A stretch of DNA of 64,000 nt from positions 21,707,913 through 21,771,912 of the forward strand of contig CM068547.1 in NCBI GenBank assembly GCA_035048495.1, given 5' to 3'. This document shows, in pieces, positions 1 through 11,336 of the stretch. Source of the stretch: Euptelea pleiosperma (Eukaryota; Streptophyta; Magnoliopsida; Ranunculales; Eupteleaceae). The number at the start of each line of letters is the position of its first letter. Position 1 is the first letter of the stretch. The translations under genes and the position numbers were made by a program. The notes under the pieces were generated by a model. It ran no database searches, was not told the DNA's origin, and saw only the letters and a program-made list of their open reading frames with translations.

Positions 1-940
1 GTCCCACATGCATGACTGGGGTAGATTGTTGAGTAGGCTTTTGTACAGACACAGCCAGTGCCGAGACTGACTTGCTCAACTCTTGAATGACAGATCGAAG
101 CTCAGTATCAGCTGTAGCATCATGTCCCTTGGTTGTCCTTTGGACCGAAGTGGTTCGACTGAACTCTGAGTCAGTCGTCCAATGTTGAGAGTTTTCTCCT
201 AACTCTCCCAAGAATTTGTATGCATCGGTCGGAGTTTGGTGCAGGAATTTTCCTTGGCACATTGACTCTACCATGGTCCGGGACTCATCAGTAAGTCCCT
301 TATAGAAGACGTGGACAAGATTGCCCTTGTCGATGCTATGGTGGGGACACTTAGTCAGGTAGTCTTGGAATCTATCCCACGCTTCAAAAAATTTCTCATC
401 GGACTTTTGTCGAAAGTCCTGGATGAGTTGCTTCATTTGGTTGGTCCGAGTCATGGGGTAGAATTTAGACATGAATTTGCCCACCAACTCTTTCCAACTG
501 CTGATTGAATCAGCGGGTAAGGAGTAGAGCCAATCTGAGGCTCGGTCTTTGAGCGAGAATGGGAAAACTCGCAGACGCACATTGTCATCATCGAGGTTTT
601 GATTCTTGAAAAGTAGGATGACATGTTGGAATTCCCGAATATGGGAATATGGGTCTTCTCTTGGGAGACCACGAAAGGTTGGCAGCATTTGGATATTCTG
701 TGGCCTGATCTCGAACTGTACCGCCGTAGTAGGTGGGAGAACAATGCAAGTGGGCGGATTGGCAGAGATAGGGGCGAACGTCTCGATAAGAGGTCGTTCA
801 ACTGCCATGACTACAAAGGTAGTAGTACTGGGGGAGGTGGGTGGGGACAGAGATGGGGAAGAATTCAGTGGAGGATCCACTGTAGGTACGTGATTCTCAG
901 ATCGAACCAAGCGTTTGTTCGGACGATTCCAAACGGGCAT
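1..940 (-). CDS. gag: Athila-type gag, N-terminal part (truncated by window edge)
   Basis: Gag forms the particle that packages retrotransposon RNA in the cytoplasm. The ATG is at 940-938 on the minus strand, in the same context as the gag ATG of Athila-1 (25366), and the protein begins MPVWNRPNKRLVRSENHVP. The stretches of the frame I translated show no stop. The proline- and threonine-rich N-terminus is followed by EDPYSHIREFQHVILL and the retrotransposon gag core, with matching DNA for the DWLYSLPADS and KFMSKFYPMTRT regions. The window ends a few codons before the zinc knuckle seen in Athila-1. Several overlapping open frames here lie in the wrong phase and are shadows. Confidence 0.8.
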   Translation of the reverse strand, partial: MPVWNRPNKRLVRSENHVPTVDPPLNSSPSLSPPTSPSTTTFVVMAVERPLIETFAPISANPPTCIVLPPTTAVQFEIRPQNIQMLPTFRGLPREDPYSHIREFQHVILLFKNQNLDDDNVRLRVFPFSLKDRASDWLYSLPADSISSWKELVGKFMSKFYPMTRTNQMKQLIQDFRQKSDEKFFEAWDRFQDYLTKCPHHSIDKGNLVHVFYKGLTDESRTMVESMCQGKFLHQTPTDAYKFLGELGENSQHWTTDSEFSRTTSVQRTTKGHDATADTELRSVIQELSKSVSALAVSVQKPTQQSTPVMHVG

Positions 941-2629
941 ACGCGAATGAGGCAAGCTCTATACTTGGCAAAAAGTTGCCAGAGAGGAACACTAGCCTAA
1001 ATGATGCACACCAAGCACAGATAATCCTATTCTAAGCAATCAGGATATATTTTAGGAATTATCTTTGTTAGTTGTGGGGCTAGAGTGAATTATGACAGTG
1101 GGCGGACCACTGGTTTATCTTTTAACCGCCGGACTAACTTTTTTGCACTCAGAGGTTCTCACCAGGCTACACTCTTCAGAGCGAATCCGTTAGTACTAAC
1201 TCTAGTTAACAACAAGGCAATCCGAAGCCTAGACAGACGTGCGGCACAATGGCTGACTTAAGTACGTCCCAGACTAGCCGGATTGGTCAAGTGGATAAGA
1301 AGAGTGTTCCCTCGGGTTAAGCTAGGGTTGATGCGTGTTCCTAGTCCACACGCAACTAACCGCCGAAGAATCCAAGATGCCACGTCGAGCTCAGTGTACT
1401 TGAGTAGCAGGGACTTATGGGTGTGTTAGACAACAGGGACCCGCGCTCGTGGTCTTATTTCGATTGGATGTTAAGCGGGTTCGCTTTGCGTGGATTTTTC
1501 CTCGAACACCGGGCTAATTGGCTCTACTTCTTGATTCTTTTTAATTAAATGGAGCCTTGGGATCAAATCAGTTGGAATGATGAGGTGGGTGATGAAATCC
1601 CACCAGTTTCAATTTGGAGCTGGGTCTGCTCTCTTAGAGTTGATTGATTAACGGCCACGCCACGCAAGTCGAAGAATATGGATGCGAAAGCAAATAGACA
1701 AGCGGCAATGTGTCACCCAACGGCGTAGTATCGCACTCAAGGCGAGGATAGAGACTTACCTCCCGTGGGCCACGCCACGGGGTCTCCTCCGTGGGTTAGA
1801 GAGGGGTATCCTAATGGGCTTGGGCCCGACTCCACCTCTTTGAGCTTTCGCTCTCTACCCACACTGGATCGTGTTCCTGCAGAAAAGTTAGATCGCACGG
1901 TCTAGGTATTCGGGATTCTATTTGGAAGATCCTTGCCTTTTTAGGGTTCACTGAACAAGCACTGAATTTAGGCAAGTTTTTGAATTAGTTTCCAAATTCG
2001 AGATGGGTTAAAATTTAGGAATTCCCAGATTGGAAAATACCTAGATTGGAAAGTTTCCCGAACTATGGAGATCTTCCAAGAAAGATTCGATTGCGAGATC
2101 CCTTATAATTTTGGGAAATTTCCCAAAATTGAAATTCTGCTAGATTTGGGGTGTTTCCTTTTGCAGACTTTTCCAAATTCGGAAGATTTCTAAAGATAGA
2201 AATGCTTCTAAAGAGGAAACTTCTAAGAGGGGAAACCCTAATTAAGCAGAGTTTCAAGATTTTGGAATCTTTCCAAAAATCGCAAATCCTTGATTGGTGA
2301 TTTCTAAAAATCTGCAGAATATAAAACCCTAATTTTTTTGAATTTTTATTTTTTTATTTTTTTGGTAATTTCCACTTAATCTAGGGTTTCTAAAAAACCC
2401 TAGAACAAGATCTAGCAGTTATTTGGAAAGCAGTAAAATTCCTAAATTATTACAACTTTGCACTCGGCCTTCCGAGGCATTAAAAATAGTAATTTAAAAA
2501 CTGCTAAAAATCAACAAAAACAAAAAATAGAAAGTTTCCCGAAAAGGTCAGGCTGGCCAAATTGTGCAGCTTTCCGATTCAGCAACTGTCCAATTCCGTC
2601 TTTACGTCCTTTTTCGCACTCCCGTACAC
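941..2629 (-). other. Athila-4 leader between primer site and gag
   Basis: This non-coding leader of about 1.7 kb is homologous to 23676-25365 in Athila-1 and to the split leader of Athila-2. It contains a conserved splice-donor-like motif (ACTTACCT at 1754-1761 on the plus strand, AGGTAAGT on the element strand). The leader also holds AT-rich tracts with repeated GGGTTT-type motifs near the primer-site end. I see no coding frame that is conserved between copies. Confidence 0.75.
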
Positions 2630-2648
2630 CCGAGCGGCAGCGGCGCCA
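2630..2648 (-). other. Primer binding site of Athila-4
   Basis: On the minus strand this reads TGGCGCCGCTGCCGCTCGG, two bases after the LTR end. The first 14 bases differ once from the complement of the plant tRNA-Asp 3' end (TGGCGCCGTTGCCG), which is known to prime Athila elements. Its position next to the LTR terminus supports the call. Confidence 0.8.
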
Positions 2649-2650
2649 TT

Positions 2651-5396
2651 TGAAAGTAGGATTTTTCCGCGTCGTTGGTTACGGAAACCCTAATCTCAAC
2701 AAGATTTGTAATTTGATCCGAGTTTTAATCCTGCAAAATATGCGATATTGTATAGGGATTCGTCTCGGATGTCGATCCGCACTCGGGGTTAGTGTGCGTA
2801 ATTCAAAGACATGAAATGACGGATTTTTATCAAGAAAACATGGAGAGGTGAGAATGGTGATGGATTTAAAACATGCTTAGTGATTTCTAGAGAGAGAAAT
2901 TGCCATAAGATTAAAAAGAAAATAACTAACACAATGAAGTAATACTAGAATTTATTGAAATAATAACTTTCTTACAATATTCTCAATCAAAATTGCAAAC
3001 TAAACATAAAAAGAACTAAAAGGATTAAACTATAAAGCCGTAAGAACTAGAGAGAGGAAGAGAATAAGAGGAGAGAGAGTATGAATTTTTAGAGAGAGAG
3101 AAGAGACTAGAGAGAGAGAAAACCCTGATTCGGCTATGTGAGTTCCACTAGCATGATGGCCTTCCCGAAGTTCGATCATGATCGACCGTGGACTGGTGTG
3201 CTGCATCCGAGTGAGGATGGTGCATGCGAGATGTGGTGCTGCAGGGTCAAGATATGGAGGTGCTCGGATGGGCAGCAAGGAGAGTTCGTGATGAAGACGA
3301 AGAGGGGGTAGAGAAATCTTGGAGGCGTGATGGTTGTGAAGCACGGCTTTGGCAGGCCGTGGGAGGAGAAGGTGGTCGGGATGATGGTTGGGTTGCACGT
3401 GAGGAGCAGGCTCGGGTGGAGAGGAGAAATCTAATGGTGGTAGAGGTCAGTTCAGCACCTTCCTCCTCTCTTCCTCTTCTCTTCTTTTTCTTCTTTTTTT
3501 TTTTTTTTCTGTTTTCTCCTTTTATTTTTTAATGGGGAGAGAGAAAGGTTGCACAGTTAGTTTTTTTTTTTTTTGGTTCGCCCAGCAAGAACGGTGGAGT
3601 CCGAGGTGAAGTGGTAAGATGGAAGCAGCAGCAAGGAGGAACGTGCAGGGGTGGTTGCAGGCGGTGGTGAGAAGGAAGCGTTGGAGGAGGCAGCTTGGTG
3701 ATGGTGAAGGATTTAACGGCCTGCAACTTGCAGGTCGTGGCAGCAGCAGGTGGTGGTGAAGGAGATGGCAACCGGTGAAGATGAGGGAGGCGAGCTGGGC
3801 GTGCGCACCAGCAGCAAGGAGGCGCCTCCTCCTTCTTTCTCTTCTCCTTTTCTCTTTTTTTTTTTTTTTTTTTTGTGTGAGAAGATGGCTTAGCGAAGCA
3901 GACCTGCAACTCAACGTTGCAGGTCGTGGTGAAGTGATGGAGAGGAGATGTGGAGGAGCAGGTGTTGTTGCTAGAGGTGGGATGTGGCTTGAGAAGATGG
4001 TGGGGTTGCTGGTTTCGCCGGAGTTGCGACCTACAACTCCGGTGATCTCTTTTTTTTTTTTTTTTCTTTTCTGGTTTTTTTTTTTGCTTTTCTTTTTGAA
4101 GAAAACGGTGAAGAAGGAGGGAAAGATGAGAGAGGAGATGGTGGAACGTGGTAGAGAATGGGGGGGATAAAGGCCAGCAAGGTGTGGAACGAACGGCCGG
4201 AGTTGCAGGCGCAACTCCGGTGATAAAGATGAAGATGAAGACGGTGATTTGAGAAAAAAAATGGAGGAAAAATAGTCTAAAACCGAGGGGAAGAAGGGGG
4301 AGGAGAGTTTGGGGAGAGAATGGAAGAGAAAGGAGGGGGATTAGGGTTCGAACGAACCCTTCTCCCTCCTCTTATAAAGCTCCCTATTTCCATTAATGGA
4401 AATAGGGTATTTTTTGAAAATAAAATTTTTTTTTTTTTTTTAAGTAAAAACCTACTTTTCTATGGGGAATCTCCCCAATTAGTGGACCCCCCATTTAATT
4501 AAAATTATTTTTGAAATTCACGGGGTCCACTAACTGGTCGGACAGCGGGTAGATGATGATGGGCCCGGCTACTGGCCCACATGGACTGATGATGTCCATC
4601 GTCTCACAAGATGATGTGACAGGCATTCTGAAGGCGATTGGATGGATGGTGACTTGATTGGGACCCAGATTGGTAGATCGACGGATCTAGAGAGATCCAA
4701 CGGTCCGATTGAAGATCCAACGGTCCGATGGAAGATCCAACGGTCAGAAAGCTAAGGGAGATGAGATAGAACCGATGGACAGGAGTTCTGGGGTTAGGTC
4801 AGTAGATTCGAGGACCGAGAGATGAAGAGAGAGAGAGAATAAGAAGAGATGAGAGAAAAAGTATCAAAAAAAAATGGAAAAAAGCACTGGCGGAGGGTCT
4901 GGAACCCTGGTCTTCACTGTGACCATCCTCACGCTTCTCTAGTAGAGTCGACTATCATTCTTTGCTGACTCATGTGGCTTTAAACGCTTTGGTCTGTCTC
5001 TTGGTCATTGGCTCTCCTACTCTCTTCGTTCTTTGGGCCGGCTTTTTGGTCCTCATAGTTGGCCCATATCTTTTAGTCATAGCATGTGGGCTCTTTAAGC
5101 TTTGATAATGGGCTTTCCTGATCGATGTGGGCTAGCAAGTCTCGAGAAATGTCCCATCGGGGTTTCCTACGACAGAAGAAGCGCGTAATGAGACTCTATC
5201 AGAATGACTACATGTCTAGACTTCCGAAAATGTGTTTAATGCATGCAAATATACCATTTCGTCCAGAAAAGTGTGTTCTACGTAACACAAGAGACTCTTA
5301 CGTAGAAAAGTAGATAAATAGAGTATTTTAACATAGGAGAATGCAATAACGCTAATAGGATAATTGCTTAAAATAAGCACTTTTGAGCGAATATCA
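2651..5396 (-). repeat. 5' LTR of Athila-4
   Basis: On the plus strand it starts TGAAAGTAGG and ends GAGCGAATATCA, that is TG...CA on either strand. It is flanked by the primer site on one side. Inside are a tRNA-like segment (about 4884-4954, minus strand), hairpins of the family GAGTTGC/GCAACTC (3901-3925, 4018-4042, 4197-4220), A/T tracts, and a TATA-like TTATAAGA on the minus strand near 4372-4379. It is very similar to the solo LTR at 6657-9329, which lacks some internal blocks. The proline- or lysine-rich frames here come from CT- and GA-rich DNA. Confidence 0.9.
4884..4954 (-). other. tRNA-like segment in Athila-4 LTR
   Basis: On the minus strand this holds ACTCTACTAGAGAAGC (diverged A box) and AGGGTTCCAGACCCT (T-arm-like stem-loop; one base departs from the B-box consensus GGTTCRANNCC). 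A TTTTTT run follows just downstream on that strand. The same segment sits at the same place in every Athila LTR here, and the copies at 21206 and 61131 keep better A and B boxes. Confidence 0.5.
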
Positions 5397-5487
5397 AAAA
5401 GTCGTCGAAAAGATAAGTTTTACGTAGGAAAATGCGACATCGCTATAAGAATAATGGCTTAAAATAAGCACTTTTGAGCGAATATCA
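5397..5487 (-). repeat. 91-bp start of the Athila-3 3' LTR
   Basis: This short piece repeats the LTR terminus ending GAGCGAATATCA directly after the complete LTR of Athila-4. It matches the terminus of the Athila-3 5' LTR at 15524-15614 (shared AGTC.TCGAAAAGA.AAG block, absent from the other LTRs) better than it matches Athila-4. It is followed at 5488 by the G-rich tract complement and 3' UTR. Confidence 0.75.
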
Positions 5488-6656
5488 CAACTCCCAACTA
5501 GCATATTGCCAATCCTTGGCAATTATTGTGAAATAAGTGAGCTAAAAAGGGCTTGGCAGAATATGCTAGAAAACTTATTTGCATTACTCAAAAAAATTCC
5601 ATTTTGTTTGATTATTTTAAGGATGCAAGAAATCATTCACGAATTAGAACTAATCAGCAAAATGCAACACTTCTACAAATGGACCTTCAAACAAAAGATT
5701 ACTCAGACTCAGTGTGTGTGTGTGTTCAACATCATCCTCATCTGGCAGTAAAGATATCTGGATCTCTTTAGAGACTATATGCCTCGACCTCAATCATCAC
5801 TTGTATACCACTAGAAGTGAATCACTTAGAAATGGTTTTACACTTTTTTCTCAAACTATATGTGAGGAGATGAATATAGAAACTGGCAAACGTCTCACAT
5901 ACATAGTTCTTGAATAGAGGGTATAAGAAGATTTAAGATCTCATGATTGGAATGTCATATCTCTTAAAAACGTCGAATCAAACTTTATAATTTCTCTTTT
6001 CTCAATTCTCCACACTTGATGATGGTACTAATCTAGAATCAAATAGGACTTGTATAGGTGTTATTGAGGCTTAGGATAGGTTCAGAAAAGAAAGATATTC
6101 TGGTATTCAAAAATTCTGAGAGGGTATCTCACTATTCATTGCAACTTTTCCCAGGGGTAATATTTTCTTGACTTTTCTTTTTCTAATTTTTTTTTCTTTT
6201 TGGCTATTCTTTAACCTTTCCTTCTGATCATGTTTCTTTTCAGCTCGAATCATTTATTTTCTTTTCTTTTCTTTTCCTTTCTTGGTTACTATCTTTTCAT
6301 GGTGTAATCATACCAAATACTCTTTGATCCCTCTCAAAAGTAGGTTATCGTATTGTACTCTTTTTTTGGGATTGGGTTTTTGGTTGATGGGTTAACAAGA
6401 AAAGGTTTTCATCAAAAGGCTCAAAAATGGTTTCTAATGCTATAGATGTTAGGGAAGCTAAAAAGTCTAATTGGCTAGAAAGATGGCCTATATCATTTTT
6501 TAGGGTTCGTACTTTCATCTTCGATGTCTTGAATGGATATAGAGAAGGTTCTTTATGTAATAATCTAAATTTGATGTCGTTCTGAGTTCCATGACCAAAG
6601 CAAAGGTTAATGATACCACTCAATGGAAATATTTGGGGACTAGAAGAATTGTGAGT
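5488..6656 (-). other. 3' UTR and polypurine tract of Athila-3
   Basis: This is non-coding. On the minus strand it corresponds to about 31855-33038 of Athila-1, including the (TG)n-rich stretch near 5711-5724, the palindrome TTGCCAATCCTTGGCAA at 5506-5522 and the G-rich tract complement at 5488-5500. TSD copy TGAGT at 6652-6656 borders the inserted solo LTR. Short frames such as 6345-6623 are not conserved in the other copies. Confidence 0.75.
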
Positions 6657-9329
6657 TGAAAGTAGGATTTTTCTGCGTCGTTGGTTACGGAAACCCTAAT
6701 CTCAACAAGATTTGTAATTTGATCCGAGTTTTAATCCTGCAAAATATGCGATATTGTATAGGGATTCGTCTCGGATGTCGATCCGCACTCGGGGTTAGTG
6801 TGCGTAATTCAAAGACATGAAATGACGGATTTTTATCAAGAAAACATGGAGAGGTGAGAATGGTGATGGATTTAAAACATGCTTAGTGATTTCTAGAGAG
6901 AGAAATTGCCATAAGATTAAAAAGAAAATAACTAACACAATGAAGTAATACTAGAATTTATTGAAATAATAACTTTCTTACAATATTCTCAATCAAAATT
7001 GCGAACTAAACATAAAAAGAATTAAAAGGATTAAACTATAAAGCCGTAAGAACTAGAGAGAGGAAGAGAATAAGAGGAGAGAGAGTATGAATTTTTAGAG
7101 AGAGAGAAGAGACTAGAGAGAGAGAAAACCCTGATTCGGCCATGTGAGTTCCACTAGCATGATGGCCTTCCCGAAGTTCGATCATGATCGACCGTGGACT
7201 GGTGTGCTGCCTGCAGAACAAAGAAGATGGTGGTGTTAGTTCTTGGAGAGGATGATGGTAGTGATGCCGTTCATAAGGGCAGCAAGGAGAAGACTCAAAT
7301 CCGAGTGAGGATGGTGCATGCGAGATGTGGTGCTGCAGGGTCAAGATATGGAGGTGCTCGGATGGGCAGCAAGGAGAGTTCGTGATGAAGACGAAGAGGG
7401 GGTGGAGAAATCTTGGAGGCGTGATGGTTGGGTTGCACGTGAGGAGCAGGCTCGGGTGGAGAGGAGAAATCTAACGGTGGTAGAGGTCAACCCATGGTGT
7501 GGCTGTTGGGATTCTTGGAGATGCGACTATCAAGGGGTAAGAAGAGCTCGCCCGCTGGTTCATCATGAGTGGAGATGCTTTAACGTCACAGACATGCAAC
7601 TCGGGAAGTTGCAGGTCATGATGACGGCATGGAAGAGGTCCAGTTCGTTAAAGAGGAACATGCACACTGTGGAGGGCGATGTATGATAGGAGCAACACGA
7701 TGCATGGAAGGAGCAACAACAACCGAGGAGGGAAGTTCGTGGAGAGGGCTGGGTGATGCACACCAGTCCAATGGAGGTAAGTCTAACGGCTACCTCTCCT
7801 TTTCTCCCTCTCTCTTTTTTTTTTTCTGGTTTTTTTTGCTTTGGGGAGAGATGGTTTGGAGAAGTGTTCAGTGATGAAGAAAAGATGTGGAGGAGCAGGT
7901 GTTGTTGCTAGAGGTGGGATGCGGCTTGAGAAGATGGTGGGGTTGCTGGTTTCGCCGGAGTTGCGACCTACAACTCCGGTGATCTCTTTTTTTTTTTTTC
8001 TTTTCTGGTTTTTTTTTTTGCTTTTCTTTTTGAAGAAAACGGTGAAGAAGGAGGGAAAGATGAGAGAGGAGATGGTGGAACGTGGTAGAGAATGGGGGGG
8101 ATAAAGGCCAGCAAGGTGTGGAACGAACGGCCGGAGTTGCAGGCGCAACTCCGGTGATAAAGATGAAGATGAAGACGGTGATTTGAGAAAAAAAATGGAG
8201 GAAAAACAGTCTAAAACCGAGGGGAAGAAGGGGGAGGAGAGTTTGGGGAGAGAATGGAAGAGAAAGGAGGGGGATTAGGGTTCGAACGAACCCTTCTCCC
8301 TCCTCTTATAAAGCTCCCTATTTCCATTAATGGAAATAGGGTATTTTTTGAAAATAAAATTTTTTTTTTTTTTTTAAGTAAAAACCTACTTTTCTATGGG
8401 GAATCTCCCCAATTAATGGACCCCCCATTTAATTAAAATTATTTTTGAAATTCGCGGGGTCCACTAACTGGTCGGACAGCGGGTCGATGATGATGGGCCC
8501 GGCTACTGGCCCACATGGACTGATGATGTCCATCGTCTCACAAGATGATGTGACAGGCATTCTGAAGGCGATTGGATGGATGGTGACTTGATTGGGACCC
8601 AGATTGGTAGATCGACGGATCTAGAGAGATCCAACGGTCCGATTGAAGATCCAACGGTCCGATGGAAGATCCAACGGTCAGAAAGCTAAGGGAGATGAGA
8701 TAGAGCCGATGGACAGGAGTTCTGGGGTTAGGTCAGTAGATTCGAGGACCGAGAGATGAAGAGAGAGAGAGAATAAGAAGAGATGAGAGAAAAAGTATCA
8801 AAAAAAATGGAAAAAAGCACTGGCGGAGGGTCTGGAACCCTGGTCTTCACTGTGACCATCCTCACGCTTCTCTAGTAGAGTCGACTATCATTCTTTGCTG
8901 ACTCATGTGGCTTTAAACGCTTTGGTCTGTCTCTTGGTCATTGGCTCTCCTGCTCTCTTCGTTCTTTGGGCCGGCTTTTTGGTCCTCATAGTTGGCCCAT
9001 ATCTTTTAGTCATAGCATGTGGGCTCTTTAAGCTTTGATAATGGGCTTTCCTGATCGATGTGGGCTAGCAAGTCTCGAGAAATGTCCCATCGGGGTTTCC
9101 TGCGACAGAAGAAGCGCGTAATGAGACTCTATCAGAATGACTACATGTCTAGACTTCCGAAAATGTGTTTAATGCATGCAAATATACCATTTCGTCCAAA
9201 AAAGTGTGTTCTACGCAACACAAGAGACTCTTACGTAGAAAAGTGGATAATTAGAACAGTTTTACGTAGGAGAGTGCGATAACGCTAACAGGATAAGTGC
9301 TTAAAATAAGCACTTTTGAGCGAATATCA
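6657..9329 (-). repeat. Solo Athila LTR with target duplication TGAGT
   Basis: A single LTR runs TGAAAGTAGG...GAATATCA and is flanked by TGAGT at 6652-6656 and 9330-9334. Neither a primer site nor a polypurine tract adjoins it, so it is a solo LTR left by LTR-LTR recombination. It sits in the 3' UTR of Athila-3. It contains hairpins at 7955-7979 and 8131-8154 and a tRNA-like segment at about 8818-8888 (minus strand). Confidence 0.92.
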
Positions 9330-9334
9330 TGAGT

Positions 9335-9558
9335 CATCTTGTGACTCAGAATAATTTTATAATCCTCAAAAATAATAAAAAGTTCAAAAGCTCACTGGGT
9401 TAGGGTCTCTACAATTGTTCTTCTTAGATATCTAGATAATCTAAACTTCCGATAATTCTGACGTTGATATGTGAGAATTGTTGTTGAATCTGAGTTTTCA
9501 AAGATTTTTCAATCCACTGCTTTCCGAATTCCTGTTCATCTTTTTGCAATCCCGTCAA
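9335..9558 (-). other. Residual interior of Athila-3 beside its primer site
   Basis: This non-coding stretch of 224 bp matches (minus strand) the part of the Athila-2 3' UTR near 54920-55060, including the complement of GTAGAGACCTAACCCAGTGAG. It then changes abruptly into primer-site-proximal leader. It marks a deletion that removed the leader, gag and pol. Confidence 0.7.
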
Positions 9559-9577
9559 CCGAGCGGCAACGACGCCA
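9559..9577 (-). other. Primer binding site of Athila-3
   Basis: On the minus strand it reads TGGCGTCGTTGCCGCTCGG, two bases after the LTR end at 9580. It matches the other Athila primer sites here, with one change in the TGGCGCC core. Confidence 0.75.
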
Positions 9578-9579
9578 TT

Positions 9580-9713
9580 TGAAATTAGGGTTTTTCTGCA
9601 TCGTTGGTTACAGAAACCGTAATGTTCAACAATATTTGTAATTTCTCCAAATTAGTTCACTTAATCTGCAAAAATACAGACTTGCACAGTAGCTCGTGTC
9701 GGATATCGTCCGC
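9580..9713 (-). repeat. 3' end of the Athila-3 5' LTR (first segment)
   Basis: It begins TGAAATTAGGG on the plus strand beside the primer site and runs into TCCGC at 9709-9713. There a solo LTR is inserted, and the same LTR resumes after the second TCCGC at 12300. Confidence 0.85.
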
Positions 9714-11305
9714 TGAAACTAGGGTTTTCCCGCGTCGTTGGTTACGAAAATCCTAATTCCAACAAGATTTTGTATCTTTTTCGATTTTATCCTGCAAAAT
9801 ACAAAGATTCTAGCATAGGGATTCATGTCGGATGTCAATCCGCACTCGGGGTTAGTTTGCACAATTCGAGGACATAAAATGACGGATTTCTCCCAGAAGA
9901 TGTGCGGAGGGGTGAGGATGGTGATATCGATCTTTAAAACATCCATTTTTTTTTTGAATTTTAAAGAAATTGGGATTAAAACATTATTTTATGATTCTTG
10001 AGAGAGAATTTTTCACAAAAATAAGAGCATTAACACAAAAATAAATTGAGAAATGAACAAAAATAACTTTATTAATTAACGAAAAGTACTTACATGAGAC
10101 AAGAAATAAAACCTAACTAGAAAGCATGTGAAAGAGAGATTAAGATAGAGAGAGAAAATAAGAAGAGAGACAAAGTGGAGAGATCTAGAGAGATAGAATG
10201 TTAGAGAGAGAAAAGACTAGAGAGAAACTAGAGAAGGAAAACTAAAGTTTAGAGAGAGAGTGAGATTTACCTTGTTGGAGATTACCAATGGTGAAGGTGG
10301 ATGGATCACGGGCAAAGGGATGGCCGTGAGGTGTAGAGTCATCTTGCCTCAAGTGCATGTGAATGCCAACCTATCGGCAAGTGGAGGATTTTTTTTTTGA
10401 GGTGCTAGCCACGATGGTAGGGATGGTATTGTGGTGGCTAATCGGTGGTGGAGATGTAGCTTTCTTAGACAGCCAGCAAGGGGACGTTGCTGGATATGGT
10501 GGCAAGTGCGTGGAAGGGCAACAAATGGAAGGTACGACCTCTCCTCTCCTCTTCCCTTCTTCTTCTTCTCTTTTCCTTCTTTTCTTTTATTTTTATAGTT
10601 TTGTCTTTCAATTCAAGAGAGAGGTGAGGATTTTCGGTGGACTGGAGGAGAGATTTTTTTGGGAGAGAGGCACGGCCAGATGGTGGTGGTGGAGAGGCGC
10701 GGGAAGGAGTTGCTGGATCGTGAAGTTTGCACCAGTAGGTGACGGTGTGGAGGTGGAGCAGACCTGCAACTAAAAATTTGTAGGTCGTATGGAGATGTGG
10801 CTGTAGAGGCGGTGATGAGGTACAGCAACGACTAGGGGTGCAAGAGAACAACAGCAGGTGCGTGGAGTTGGAGATGCAACAACGTAGAGTTACAGGCTGG
10901 AGGTGAAGATGGTTCAGGCGGTGTTGGGCGGAGGAGACAACCGGCGTTTGCAGCAAGTGGGTCGTTATGAGATGGAACGCCGGTCGGAGATGGTGGCGAC
11001 TTGCTGTTGCTGGTAGCTGCTTGGAGGGGTCCGTGAAGGAGATCAGAGTGCAAGAGAGGAGAAGAATAGGAGGCGCTGGTTCTGCCGGCCAGAGTTGCAG
11101 ACCTGCAACTCAGGCAAGAAAAGAAAGAGAAGAAGAAGAAGAAGAAAATGAGAAAGAAGGAGAGAAAGGAGGGTAGAACGTGGGAGAGTTTTTGGGGAGA
11201 GAAAGGAGTAGAAAGGAGGGGGATTAGGGTCCAAACGAACCCTTCTCCTTCCCCTTTTAAAGCTCCCTAGTTTCCATTAATGAAAATTAGGAAATTTTTG
11301 AAATA

Positions 11306-11336
<31 letters not shown>

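Larger units (their letters stand above)
1..5396 (-). mobile_element. Athila-4: Athila-type Ty3/gypsy retrotransposon, 5' part
   Basis: Read on the minus strand this is 5' LTR (5396 to 2651), primer site, leader and the first 940 bases of gag; the element then runs off the left window edge. The parts are colinear with the complete copy Athila-1 at 20749-35956. Its LTR starts at 5396 directly against a 91-bp remnant of another LTR start (5397-5487). This fits insertion of Athila-4 into the 3' LTR of the older Athila-3. The expected 5-bp duplication would be AAAAG at 5397-5401, with its partner outside the window, so I could not confirm it. Confidence 0.85.

Noticed and set aside
3522..4214. 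230-codon minus-strand frame and overlapping frames rich in K, R, S and P
   Set aside because: They lie in the LTR in GA/CT-rich and poly(T) DNA, overlap other frames in several phases, show no family motif, and change with tract length between LTR copies.
5125..5313. 62-codon frame (MWASKSREMSHRGFLRQKKR...) that recurs at 9058 and 12028
   Set aside because: It is antisense in the conserved LTR start. Conservation follows from DNA homology, and the Athila-1 LTRs have a stop at the matching site, so it is not under coding constraint.
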